Origin: Bacillota bacterium
GTDB taxonomy: Bacteria > Bacillota > Sulfobacillia > Sulfobacillales > Sulfobacillaceae
DNA length: 64,000 nt
Assembly (NCBI GenBank): GCA_021797825.1
Contig: JAJZZA010000006.1
Coordinates: forward strand, 1 to 64,000
Direction: 5' to 3'
The number at the start of each line of letters is the position of its first letter. The first letter of the stretch is position 1. Position numbers and translations under genes: made by a program. Under the pieces are notes generated by a model that was not told where the DNA came from, did not search any database, and worked only from the letters and a program-made list of their open reading frames with translations. Of the stretch, positions 9,054 to 17,443 are shown piece by piece.

Positions 9054-10592
9054 TTAGGGCCGGTGCCATTGAAATCCGTCTTGCAATACCAGCGCTTCCG
9101 CTTCCTTGGGGCCCCAAGAACCGGATTCGTAAGCGGGGATCGGGCCGCGTGCCCGGGACCAGCCTTGCAAAATGGACGTCACCAGAGTCCACGCCGCTTC
9201 GACTTCATCTCGTCGGGTAAACAGCGTCGAGTCCCCCACCATGGCGTCAAGCAACAAGCGCTCATAGGCTTCCGGCGGCGCGTCCGCGAACGAGGTCCCA
9301 TAGAGAAACTCCATATTTACCGTGCGAATGCGGATTTCCGGGCCCGGCACTTTGGCGCCAAACCGAAGCGAAATGCCTTCATCCGGCTGAATCTTCAGGA
9401 TTAACAGATTGGGCTCCAATTCGGGCGTCGCCGTCTGACTGAAAAAACGATGCGGCGCGGTCTTAAACTGGATCGCAATTTCGGTCGCGCGGCGCGCCAG
9501 CCGTTTTCCGGTGCGCAGGTAAAAGGGGACGCCGGCCCAACGCCAGTTATCAATCAAGAGCCGCATGGCGACGAAGGTTTCGGTTCGGCTGTCGGAAGAA
9601 ATGTCGGGTTCGTCCAGAAATCCGGGGACGGCTGCCCCATCGATAAAACCGGCGTCATACTGGGCGCGAACCGAGAAATTCGCCACGTCACGCGTGGTCA
9701 GGGGACGAATCGCCCGCAGGACTTTGACTTTTTCGTCCCGCACCGCATCGGCCTCAAAGGATACCGGAGGTTCCATCCCGATCAGGGAAAGAAGCTGCAG
9801 CATATGGTTTTGGATAATGTCACGCAAGGCGCCGGCCTGGTCGTAATACGAGCCGCGGCCGCCCACACCCAGCGATTCCGCCACCGTGATTTGCACATGG
9901 TCGATGTACTGGCGATTCCACAACGGTTCGAAAATGCCGTTGGCAAACCGGAACACCAAGATATTTTGCACCGTCTCTTTGCCCAAATAATGGTCAATCC
10001 GGTAAATTTGACTTTCATCAAATACCCCGTGCAGATCTCGGTTTAATCCGGTGGCGGACTCCAGATCGTGTCCAAACGGCTTTTCAATGATGATGCGAAT
10101 CCATCCCCCTGCTTGACGGGTTTCGTTGAGCCCGGCCTTTCCCAAATTGGCGGCAATGACGGGGTACATGGCGGGTGGGGTGGCGAGATAGAACAGGTAA
10201 CGGGGCGGGAGCTCGTGTTCCTGATTTATCGTCTCGAGCAAGGTTTTTAAGGCTTGATAACCGCCTGGATCCGAAAAGTCGGTTGGCAGGTAGTGGATGC
10301 CTTGCGAGAAGGTGTCAAACAGGGCCGAATCCAAGGGGCGCCGGGAAAACGAGGTGAGCGCGTCCCTGACCTCTTGCCGGAACGCTTGCTCGGTAAACGC
10401 GGCGCGGGCGACGCCGACCACCTGGAAAGGCTGCGGCAGCCAGTGATCGACCAACAAATTGTACAGAGCCGGGAAGAGTTTGCGGTGAGCCAGGTCACCG
10501 GCCGCACCGAAGATCACCATCGTGAACGGTTGCGGACGGCGGCTGTCGGCCAGGCCTTTCCGAAGGGGATTAGTCTCTGTGACGGGTGGCAT
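9054..10592 (-). CDS. zwf: Glucose-6-phosphate 1-dehydrogenase
   Basis: 512 residues, normal length. Oxidises glucose 6-phosphate to 6-phosphogluconolactone with NAD(P)+. The nucleotide-binding motif GAAGDLAHRKLFPALYNLL begins at residue 29. The substrate-binding and catalytic segment RIDHYLGKETVQN is near residue 200. The gene lies 24 bases before opcA. GGAAAGGAGC precedes the ATG at 10592. Confidence 0.97.
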   Translation of the reverse strand: MPPVTETNPLRKGLADSRRPQPFTMVIFGAAGDLAHRKLFPALYNLLVDHWLPQPFQVVGVARAAFTEQAFRQEVRDALTSFSRRPLDSALFDTFSQGIHYLPTDFSDPGGYQALKTLLETINQEHELPPRYLFYLATPPAMYPVIAANLGKAGLNETRQAGGWIRIIIEKPFGHDLESATGLNRDLHGVFDESQIYRIDHYLGKETVQNILVFRFANGIFEPLWNRQYIDHVQITVAESLGVGGRGSYYDQAGALRDIIQNHMLQLLSLIGMEPPVSFEADAVRDEKVKVLRAIRPLTTRDVANFSVRAQYDAGFIDGAAVPGFLDEPDISSDSRTETFVAMRLLIDNWRWAGVPFYLRTGKRLARRATEIAIQFKTAPHRFFSQTATPELEPNLLILKIQPDEGISLRFGAKVPGPEIRIRTVNMEFLYGTSFADAPPEAYERLLLDAMVGDSTLFTRRDEVEAAWTLVTSILQGWSRARGPIPAYESGSWGPKEAEALVLQDGFQWHRP

Positions 10593-10643
10593 TGATGAGG
10601 GGCTCCTTTCCCTGATCGGATTACGCGGGGACGGGGTGCGCGG

Positions 10644-11540
10644 TTATTCCGGGCGGATGGCATGTCCGCCGAACGCGTTGCGCAACGCCGCGATCACCTG
10701 GGCGCTATAGGATTCGTCCTGACGGGACAGAAAACGGGCAAACAGCGACAAGGTGATGACAGGCGCGGGCACGTTTTCCGCGATGGCCTCTTCCACTGTC
10801 CAGCGTCCTTCCCCGGAATCTTCGACGTACCCTTTAATGCCGGTAAGCTGCGGATTTTGCCGATAGGCGTCCTCCAGCAGTTCCAACAGCCAACTCCGCA
10901 CGACACTGCCGTGGTTCCAGAGTTGGGCAATGGCCCCGAGGTTCAAGTCAAAGGGGGATTGTTTCATGATTTCGAACCCTTCCCCGTACGCTTGCAGCAT
11001 GCCGTATTCGATGCCGTTATGGACCATTTTTACGAAGTGTCCGGCGCCCGGAGGTCCCACATGCAGAAATCCGTCGGGTGGGGCTAAGGTTTCAAAAATG
11101 GTGCGGGTGCGGTCAATAGCGGCCTGGGCCCCTCCCACCATCAGGCAATAGCCGTTGGCCAAACCCCAGACGCCACCGCTGGTCCCCGCGTCGATAAAAT
11201 CGATGTTGCGGCCAGCGGCGGTGTCCGCCCGCCGCATGGACTGTCGGAAGTTGGAGTTGCCGCCGTCAATGAGCGTGTCCCCGGGGACCATCCGCTCGGT
11301 TAGCCACGCGATGGTTTCCTCGGTGGGATCTCCGGCGGGAACCATCACCCACACCACACGCGGGGATGGCAGTTGGTCGAGCAGCCCGTCCAGGTTGTCG
11401 GCGGTCTCCGCGCCCAGCTGGCGGACGTGCGAGAGAGCCTCCGGGCTGCGGTCATAAGCCACCACTTGGTGTCCGCCGTTTAAAAGACGCTCCACCATAT
11501 TGCCGCCCATGCGGCCTAGTCCGATCATGCCAATGCGCAT
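10644..11540 (-). CDS. gnd: 6-phosphogluconate dehydrogenase, decarboxylating (short type)
   Basis: The start is the ATG at 11540: GGAAAGGGGA sits 8 bases upstream and MRIGMIGLGRMGGNM is the canonical N-terminus. 298 residues, matching the short YqeC/GndA-type enzymes rather than the 470-residue ones. The Rossmann motif GLGRMGGNM is at 7-15. The second strand ends in YDRS, where Asp usually favours NAD+ (inference). The substrate/catalytic signature is DAGTSGGVWG near 120 with KMVHNGIEYGM near 180. It lies between the tal-pgi fusion and zwf. Confidence 0.95.
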   Translation of the reverse strand: MRIGMIGLGRMGGNMVERLLNGGHQVVAYDRSPEALSHVRQLGAETADNLDGLLDQLPSPRVVWVMVPAGDPTEETIAWLTERMVPGDTLIDGGNSNFRQSMRRADTAAGRNIDFIDAGTSGGVWGLANGYCLMVGGAQAAIDRTRTIFETLAPPDGFLHVGPPGAGHFVKMVHNGIEYGMLQAYGEGFEIMKQSPFDLNLGAIAQLWNHGSVVRSWLLELLEDAYRQNPQLTGIKGYVEDSGEGRWTVEEAIAENVPAPVITLSLFARFLSRQDESYSAQVIAALRNAFGGHAIRPE

Positions 11541-11565
11541 TGCTTTAGTCCCCTTTCCGATTCCC

Positions 11566-14346
11566 TTAGTCTTTTGCGGGGATCTCGCCCGCCAGTAACG
11601 TAATCTGCTCAAGTCCTGGTGCCGTCGCGTTCGGCAAGAGAATCCGAATGACCTTGCGGTCGTGATGGCCGAGCGCCTGGTAGTCTCCGAGCGATTGGGC
11701 TTGAATGAGGGTCATGAAATCCGCTCCCAATCCGGGAATCGGTATTTTGGGCCCCTGGCTTGACACCAGTTGAATAAATAGCGCCCGATTGGGACCGCCT
11801 TTATGTTCTTGCCCGGTGCTGTGCAGAAAGCGGGGTCCATAGCCCAAGGTGGTGGCGACCCCTAAACGGTTGCCCAGCGTCTGGCGCAGGGCGGCGAGCT
11901 GGGCGTCGGTTTCGGCGGACGGGGGGCAATAGGCCATGAGAGCTACGTAGTCCCCGGGCTGGACGGTGCTGGCGGCCTCGGCCAGAACGGTTTTTAACGA
12001 CTGCGCGGGGTCTTGGGCGGTGTAGCGGAGGCCTGCGTCATCGGCGGTGGCGGGGTCTTCGCCCAGACTTCCCTGGCGTTGAAAGGTTTCCAGCAGACGC
12101 CGGGTGTTGTCCTTGCTCTCTTGCACGTTGGGCTGATTAAAGGCGTTGATTTCGAGAATGGCCCCGGCTGCCGCCACCGCGAATTCCCATCGGAAAAACT
12201 CGGCGGCAAGGTCGAAGGCATCGGGCAGGGTGATGACGATGACCGGGTGGTCGCCATCGCCGGCGGGAAGCGGAGGAGTGGCTTCGCCCGACATGCGGTA
12301 TACTACGAAAACCCGATCCGGACCGTAGCGATCCGGCCGCAAGGGGGGTTCGTGAGCCACCGGAATGAGGCCCCGTCCCTCTTTGCCGGTCGATTCGGCG
12401 AGAAGCTGCTCCAGCCAATCGGCCAGATAGGCGACCGCCGCGGGCATCACGAAGGTGACTTTGTCCACCCCGTGACGGGCGAGCTGCCCCAGAGCGATGC
12501 CGAGCCACGCCCCCGGGTTGCTCTCCGGGTCGGGAACCCGGCAGGCGGCCTGCATCCGTTGGGCGCGTTCCACCAGGCCCGGCACGTCTACCCCGTGCAA
12601 GGCGGCCGGAACCAGTCCGAACAGGGAGAGGGCCGAGAACCGGCCCCCGATGTCGGCCGGATTCAAAAATGTTTGACGAAAGCCAAGTTCCGCGGCTTGA
12701 TTGGCCAACCGGGTGCCGGGGTCGGTAATCGCCACGAATTGGCTGCCGGGGTTTTTGTTGACGGCCTTGACCCGTTCCCAGAAATAGCGAAAGAACGCAT
12801 CCGGCTCGGTGGTTGTTCCCGACTTGCTGGCGACCAGAAACAGGGTGTGCGCGATCGGCAACGACTCGGTAAGTTCTTGAATGGTCCGGGGATGCGTGCT
12901 ATCGAGCACGTGCAGTTCAAGGTCGCCGGTTCCCGCTGAAAACGCCTGGCGCACGACATCGGACACCAGGCTGCTTCCTCCCATGCCCAGCAAGACCGCC
13001 TGGGTAAACCCTTCCGCGCGTACGGCCGCGACAAACCCCGGCAGACCGGCGATGGTGTCGCGAAGCGCATCCGGCACGGCCAGCCAGCCCAAGGCATTGG
13101 CAATAACCGCTTGGTCGGCCGGGTCCGATTTCCAGAGACCGGGGTCGCGGTTCCACACGGCATCGACCAGCCCGCGGTCTTTCGCCGCCGCCAATCCCTC
13201 CCGCACAACCGGCTCCCAGCGTCCGAAGGACGCATGAACCGGGTGCTGGCGGACGATCACCTGAGCCCGTTTGGCACCCAAACTTCTCAGCAAGGTGACG
13301 AAGGATTGTTGGAAACTGGCCACGCCGTCTTGCTGCAGGGTTTCGGTTACCGCTTGCATGTTGATTCCGAACGAGGCCAGCCGATCGAGGTGGGCGCGCG
13401 CCGCCGCCAGGTCCTGATCCACCGTGCGGGCCGTCTGGGCGTGGTCCAAGACCGCTGCCACCGTAGCCGGCGGCAAGGTATTGACCGTATCCGGTCCGAT
13501 TAGGCCGTCCACGTACAACAGATCCGGGTAGGCCGGATTTTTGGTGCTGGTCGAAGCCCATAACGGGCGCTGCACGCGGGCGCCCAGCGCTTTTAACGCC
13601 GCGAACCGTTTGCCGGTGAAACGTTCCCTGAACAATGCGTAGGCGACCTTGGCATTGGCGACCGCCGCCTGACCATGAAGATCGCCGGGCAGGCCCTGCT
13701 CGTCGATTAGACGGTCGACCAGGGTGTCGACCCGGCTCACAAAAAAACTGGCGACCGATGCGATGTGGTCGACGGGCAAGCCCTGCTGTCGGCGAATTTC
13801 CAGTCCTCCCATGTACGCGTCCATCACCTGGTCGTAGCCGTCCAGGCTAAAGATCAGCGTCACGTTGACGTGGATCCCGTCCGCGATGAGTTGGCGAACC
13901 GCCGGAATGCCTTCAGGGGTGGCCGGAACCTTGATCATGATGTTGGGGCGACGCACCAGCGCGACCAGACGGTGCGCTTCGTTGATGGTCGCGCTGGTGT
14001 CCGCCGCCAGCGTCGGCGGAACTTCAATGCTGATGTATCCGTCCAAACCGTCCGTGCGGTCATAAACCGGCCGCAATATGTCGGCTGCGCGGGCGATATC
14101 CTCCAACACCAATTGATCGTACAACTGTTCGACTGAGAGCCCCGCCTGGGCGCCCGCCGCAATCGCTTCGTCATAGTCGTGGGAGGCGACGATAGCTTTC
14201 TCGAAGATGGTGGGGTTGGATGTCACGCCGCGGATTCCCTGGGCAACGAGGGCTTGGAGCTCACCGGATGCAATGAGTTGGCGCCGGATGTTGTCATACC
14301 AGATGCTCTGGCCGATTTGGGCGATCTGTTCGATGCGGTTTGGCAT
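11566..14346 (-). CDS. Bifunctional transaldolase / glucose-6-phosphate isomerase
   Basis: The 926-residue fusion starts at the ATG at 14346, behind GAGGGGG. Residues 1 to about 365 are a transaldolase: RGVTSNPTIFEKAI near 39-52, the Schiff-base lysine in IMIKVPATPEG (Lys139), and STSTKNPAYPDLLYVDGLIG. About 390-926 is a phosphoglucose isomerase: LLGMGGSSLVSDVV, VASKSGTTTEPDAFFRYF, QPNVQESKDNTR and FLHSTGQEHKGG. This joins the non-oxidative pentose branch to the glycolytic isomerase in one chain. It is first in the minus-strand operon, 25 bases before gnd. Such fusions are known in scattered bacteria. Confidence 0.95.
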   Translation of the reverse strand: MPNRIEQIAQIGQSIWYDNIRRQLIASGELQALVAQGIRGVTSNPTIFEKAIVASHDYDEAIAAGAQAGLSVEQLYDQLVLEDIARAADILRPVYDRTDGLDGYISIEVPPTLAADTSATINEAHRLVALVRRPNIMIKVPATPEGIPAVRQLIADGIHVNVTLIFSLDGYDQVMDAYMGGLEIRRQQGLPVDHIASVASFFVSRVDTLVDRLIDEQGLPGDLHGQAAVANAKVAYALFRERFTGKRFAALKALGARVQRPLWASTSTKNPAYPDLLYVDGLIGPDTVNTLPPATVAAVLDHAQTARTVDQDLAAARAHLDRLASFGINMQAVTETLQQDGVASFQQSFVTLLRSLGAKRAQVIVRQHPVHASFGRWEPVVREGLAAAKDRGLVDAVWNRDPGLWKSDPADQAVIANALGWLAVPDALRDTIAGLPGFVAAVRAEGFTQAVLLGMGGSSLVSDVVRQAFSAGTGDLELHVLDSTHPRTIQELTESLPIAHTLFLVASKSGTTTEPDAFFRYFWERVKAVNKNPGSQFVAITDPGTRLANQAAELGFRQTFLNPADIGGRFSALSLFGLVPAALHGVDVPGLVERAQRMQAACRVPDPESNPGAWLGIALGQLARHGVDKVTFVMPAAVAYLADWLEQLLAESTGKEGRGLIPVAHEPPLRPDRYGPDRVFVVYRMSGEATPPLPAGDGDHPVIVITLPDAFDLAAEFFRWEFAVAAAGAILEINAFNQPNVQESKDNTRRLLETFQRQGSLGEDPATADDAGLRYTAQDPAQSLKTVLAEAASTVQPGDYVALMAYCPPSAETDAQLAALRQTLGNRLGVATTLGYGPRFLHSTGQEHKGGPNRALFIQLVSSQGPKIPIPGLGADFMTLIQAQSLGDYQALGHHDRKVIRILLPNATAPGLEQITLLAGEIPAKD

Positions 14347-14413
14347 AATGCTGTTCCCCCTCGTTTCTGGTGGTCTCGCGACCCCTTGCGGGTTGTGGCC
14401 AATCGTTGTCGTG

Positions 14414-14453
14414 CCGGATGTTCCGGACTTGACAAGCCGAGACCCGTCTCGGC
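14414..14453. promoter_or_regulatory. Two palindromes between the pentose phosphate operon and the glucokinase gene
   Basis: CCGGA-TGT-TCCGG (14414-14426) and the perfect 18-base palindrome GCCGAGAC-CC-GTCTCGGC (14436-14453) flank a TTGACA (14429-14434). They lie in the 286-base divergent intergenic region and are plausible operators for a regulator controlling both directions. No matching -10 box at normal spacing was found for that TTGACA. Confidence 0.45.
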
Positions 14454-14632
14454 GGAAAACATGGTTGCCCCCATAGTAACGCAATATCCCCCGACCTGCA
14501 GGGATTTCCGCAAACGCCCCGGCGGCCGCGGGGCAAAGCCGAAAAGCTCCTGGGGCGTTGATCTGTGCCGGGATATATTCTAAAAAGAGACATAAATGTC
14601 GGCAAGCATAGGCGACGGGAGAGGGTGCAGGA

Positions 14633-15571
14633 ATGGCATATTACGGAGCGGTAGATATCGGCGGAACCAAAATTGCCGTGGGAATTGGAAGCGAAGACGG
14701 GGCGCTTTTGGCCTCGGAGCGGTTTGCCACGCCCCGTTTTGGACCCGAACAGGGGATTCATGACATTGTCCAGGCGATTGGCAACTTATGTGCCCAGTTG
14801 CACATTGCCGAGACGCAACTGACTGCGCTGGGAGTCGGCACGCCGGGTCCGTTGGCGGGGTCGCGGCTATTGAAATCGGCCAATCTGCCGGAGTGGGAAG
14901 GCATCGACCTGGCGGTCAGCCTGCGGCTTCGGGCAGGTTTCCGGGTTTCGGTGCAAAACGACGCCACCGCAGCCGCGATGGGCGAGTGGTACTACGGCGC
15001 CGGGCGCCGGGTCAACGACATGGTCTACATTACGGTATCGACCGGAATCGGCGGGGGGATCATAGCGGGGGGACGTGAGGTTTCGGGAACGGACGGCAAC
15101 GCCGGCGAATTGGGCCACATTGTTTTGGAGCGAAACGGGCCGCTATGCCAGTGCGGACATTACGGATGTCTCGAAGCGCTGGCCTCGGGAACGGCCATCG
15201 GCCGGATAGGCCAAGAACGCCAGCCGGAAAGCGACTATCTGCGCACGCTGGGGGTGATTACGGCAGCGGATGTTTTTCTGGGCGCCCACCGCCGCGATCC
15301 GGTATGCGACGAAATTGTCCAACAGACGGCAGAATATTTGGGTTTGGGTGTCTCTTACCTGATTAATTTGACCAATCCCACCCGGGTGGTGATGGGAGGC
15401 GGGGTGATGGCGCACGCCGGCGCACAGTTCTTGGACCGGGTTCGCGCTGCGGCCGAGCGTTTTAGCATGCCGGCGCTGTTTTCGGCGACCGAAATCGATT
15501 TGGCCGCATTGGGTGAAGATTCGGGTCTGGTGGGGGCTCTCGCGGTCGGGATTCTGGGATCGGCAAAGTGA
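14633..15571 (+). CDS. glcK: ROK-family glucokinase
   Basis: 312 residues. Phosphorylates glucose with ATP, feeding the divergent pentose phosphate operon. The ATP-binding loop VDIGGTKIAVGI is at residues 8-19. The catalytic Asp is in VQNDATAAAMGE near 105, and STGIGGGII follows. The ROK zinc motif is GHIVLERNGPLCQCGHYGCLE (Cys-x-Cys-x4-Cys) near 160-180. GGGAGAGGG precedes the ATG. Specificity for glucose rather than another hexose is inferred from context. Confidence 0.92.
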   Translation: MAYYGAVDIGGTKIAVGIGSEDGALLASERFATPRFGPEQGIHDIVQAIGNLCAQLHIAETQLTALGVGTPGPLAGSRLLKSANLPEWEGIDLAVSLRLRAGFRVSVQNDATAAAMGEWYYGAGRRVNDMVYITVSTGIGGGIIAGGREVSGTDGNAGELGHIVLERNGPLCQCGHYGCLEALASGTAIGRIGQERQPESDYLRTLGVITAADVFLGAHRRDPVCDEIVQQTAEYLGLGVSYLINLTNPTRVVMGGGVMAHAGAQFLDRVRAAAERFSMPALFSATEIDLAALGEDSGLVGALAVGILGSAK

Positions 15572-15635
15572 CGCCAAACGTGCAGGGTGTTGACAAATGC
15601 AGCGATTACCGGCGGAATAAAACTCACAAGCCGGA

Positions 15636-15665
15636 TTGACAGTCAGGTTTATTTCTCAATATACT
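15636..15665 (+). promoter_or_regulatory. Sigma-A promoter of glnA
   Basis: TTGACA (15636-15641), an 18-base spacer and TATACT (15660-15665). This is a near-consensus housekeeping promoter about 65 bases upstream of the glnA start. Confidence 0.75.
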
Positions 15666-15683
15666 TACATCATGTTGATTGCG

Positions 15684-15707
15684 CCGCCCATAATGTGACA
15701 TGGGCGG
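15684..15707 (+). promoter_or_regulatory. Perfect inverted repeat in the glnA leader
   Basis: CCGCCCAT (15684-15691) pairs exactly with ATGGGCGG (15700-15707) around an 8-base loop. It lies downstream of the -10 box and just before the ribosome binding site (AGGAGG, 15718-15723), so it could be a repressor operator or an RNA hairpin controlling translation. It does not resemble the GlnR box (TGTNAN7TNACA) I would expect in Bacillus. Confidence 0.55.
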
Positions 15708-15730
15708 ATTACCAGCGAGGAGGATTTGGT

Positions 15731-17146
15731 GTGAAGGCTGAGGACGTGCTTCGAACAATCAAAGAAAAAAACATTGAAATGATTGATGTTCATATTGTGG
15801 ATTTGCCTGGCGTGTGGCAGCATGTGACCATCCCGGTCAGCGAAGTGGACGTAGATACGTTTACCGATGGCATTCCCTTTGACGGCTCCAGTTTGCGCGG
15901 ATTCCGCGGCATTGAAGAGAGCGATATGCTCATGATTCCGGATGCGTCGACGGCGGTGGTTGACCCCTTCCAAAGTGTTCCGACCTTAAGCGTCATCGCG
16001 GACGTCGCCGACCCGCTGAAAGTTCCCTATCAACGGGATCCCCGGCGTATTGCCAAGAATGCTGAAGAGTACCTTAAGCAGACAGGGATTGCCGACACGT
16101 CGTTTTGGGGGCCGGAACTGGAATTTTTCATCTTTGACTCGGTGCGGTACTCAAATCAGGGCCATGAGGCATTTTATGCCGTGGACTCGGAAGAAGGACA
16201 CTGGAATTCGGGACAGGAAGGAAGCCTGGGGCACACGGTCCGGGCCAAAGAGGGATATTTTCCCACTAGCCCGGTTGACGCCACCGCGGGCATCAGAACG
16301 GCGATGGTAAAGGGTTTGCAAGCTTTTGGCATCCGGGTGGAGATGCATCATCACGAAGTCGCCACGGCGGGCCAAGGGGAGATCGATTTGCGGTTTAATA
16401 CCCTAACCAAACAGGCCGACACGGTATTGCTGTACAAGTATGTTCTGCGGAATGTTGCGCACCAATATGGGAAAACGGTCACTTTCATGCCGAAGCCCCT
16501 CTATGGGGACAACGGGAACGGAATGCATGTGCATCAATCCCTATGGAAAGATGGCGGACCGCTCTTTTACGAAGAATCCGGGTATGCGCACTTGTCAGAG
16601 CTGGCGTTGCACTATATCGCGGGCATCTTGACCCATGCCCCGGCTCTGCTGGCCTTCACCAACCCGTCGACCAACTCTTACCGTCGACTGGTGCCCGGCT
16701 TTGAAGCCCCGGTCAACATCGTCTATTCGGCCGGGAACCGATCGGCCGCCATCCGCATTCCGTCCAACAATGTACCCAAGGCCAAACGGATTGAGTTCCG
16801 TACCCCAGACTCCAGCGGAAACCCGTATCTGGCGTTCGCGGCCATCCTGATGGCTGGGATTGATGGGATTCGGCGGAAACTCGACCCCGCCAAGTTGGGG
16901 TTTGGCCCCCTGGACAAGAATGTCTATTCGCTCAGCAAGGCTGAACTGGAGGGCATCCAAAGCGTTCCAGGATCCCTCAGCGAAGCGCTCGCACACCTGG
17001 AAAACGACTATGAGTTCCTGACCGAAGGTGGGGTTTTCAGCGAGGATCTCATCCAGACCTGGATTGAGTACAAGCGGACCGCTGAAGTGGCTCAGGTGAA
17101 TCTGCGCCCGCACCCGATGGAATTTGAGCTGTATTTTAATCAGTAG
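15731..17146 (+). CDS. glnA: Glutamine synthetase, type I-beta
   Basis: Starts at GTG 15731, placed 7 bases after AGGAGG; the upstream open frame is the leader. 471 residues. Makes glutamine from glutamate, ammonia and ATP. Active-site segments: IPFDGSSLRGF near 48, FWGPELEFFIFD near 128, MHHHEVATAGQGEIDLRF near 205, NGNGMHVHQSLW and EFRTPDSSGNPYLAF. The insertion WNSGQEGSLGH...KEGYFP marks the I-beta subclass. The segment KNVYSLSKAELEGI carries Tyr399, aligned with the adenylylation Tyr397 of E. coli. Bacillus-type spore formers usually use the shorter I-alpha form. Confidence 0.95.
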   Translation: MKAEDVLRTIKEKNIEMIDVHIVDLPGVWQHVTIPVSEVDVDTFTDGIPFDGSSLRGFRGIEESDMLMIPDASTAVVDPFQSVPTLSVIADVADPLKVPYQRDPRRIAKNAEEYLKQTGIADTSFWGPELEFFIFDSVRYSNQGHEAFYAVDSEEGHWNSGQEGSLGHTVRAKEGYFPTSPVDATAGIRTAMVKGLQAFGIRVEMHHHEVATAGQGEIDLRFNTLTKQADTVLLYKYVLRNVAHQYGKTVTFMPKPLYGDNGNGMHVHQSLWKDGGPLFYEESGYAHLSELALHYIAGILTHAPALLAFTNPSTNSYRRLVPGFEAPVNIVYSAGNRSAAIRIPSNNVPKAKRIEFRTPDSSGNPYLAFAAILMAGIDGIRRKLDPAKLGFGPLDKNVYSLSKAELEGIQSVPGSLSEALAHLENDYEFLTEGGVFSEDLIQTWIEYKRTAEVAQVNLRPHPMEFELYFNQ

Positions 17147-17163
17147 CCGAATCGGCAAAGAGA

Positions 17164-17195
17164 CGTGGCGGCCGTTGAACAGCCGCCACGTTTTT
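17164..17195 (+). terminator. Rho-independent terminator of glnA
   Basis: CGTGGCGGC (17164-17172) and GCCGCCACG (17182-17190) form a perfect 9-bp stem with a 9-base loop, followed by TTTTT. Confidence 0.9.
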
Positions 17196-17203
17196 GTTAT
17201 ACT
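17175..17203 (+). promoter_or_regulatory. Promoter of tRNA-Leu overlapping the glnA terminator
   Basis: TTGAAC (17175-17180), a 17-base spacer and TATACT (17198-17203), 13 bases before the mature tRNA 5' end. The -35 box sits in the terminator loop and the spacer contains the right arm and T-run. Confidence 0.6.
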
Positions 17204-17215
17204 GTTACAGTAGGC

Positions 17216-17303
17216 GCCGAAGTGGCGGAATAGGCAGACGCGCGCGACTCAAAATCGCGTGAGGTAGCCCCTCGTGCCGGTTCAAGTCCGGCCTTCGGCA
17301 CCA
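17216..17303 (+). tRNA. tRNA-Leu, anticodon CAA
   Basis: An 88-base class II tRNA. The acceptor stem GCCGAAG (17216-17222) pairs with CTTCGGC (17293-17299), followed by A and an encoded CCA. The anticodon stem CGCGA/TCGCG encloses CTCAAAA, giving anticodon CAA (reads UUG). A long variable arm around GAGGTAGCCCCTC and the T-loop TTCAAGT are present. Confidence 0.97.
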
Positions 17304-17310
17304 GCAGTGT

Positions 17311-17340
17311 ACGGGCATAATCACGTGCCCGTTTTTGTTT
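17311..17340 (+). terminator. Terminator after tRNA-Leu
   Basis: ACGGGCA (17311-17317) pairs with TGCCCGT (17326-17332) around an 8-base loop and is followed by a T-rich tail interrupted by one G. Confidence 0.85.
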
Positions 17341-17443
17341 TGCGGGCACGCGGGCAACGGAGATGATTGCGCCATTGCCAGCGCGATTCCGCCGCCGGTC
17401 ATCGGCAGGCAGGCCGGCTGACGCGGCCGGCCCAGGGCTTGCG

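Noticed and set aside
12013-12939. 308-residue plus-strand open frame
   Set aside because: Antisense to the isomerase half of the tal-pgi fusion, no domain resemblance.
15590-15618. Second TTGACA upstream of glnA as a promoter
   Set aside because: No -10 hexamer at 16-19 bases; the promoter at 15636-15665 is far better.
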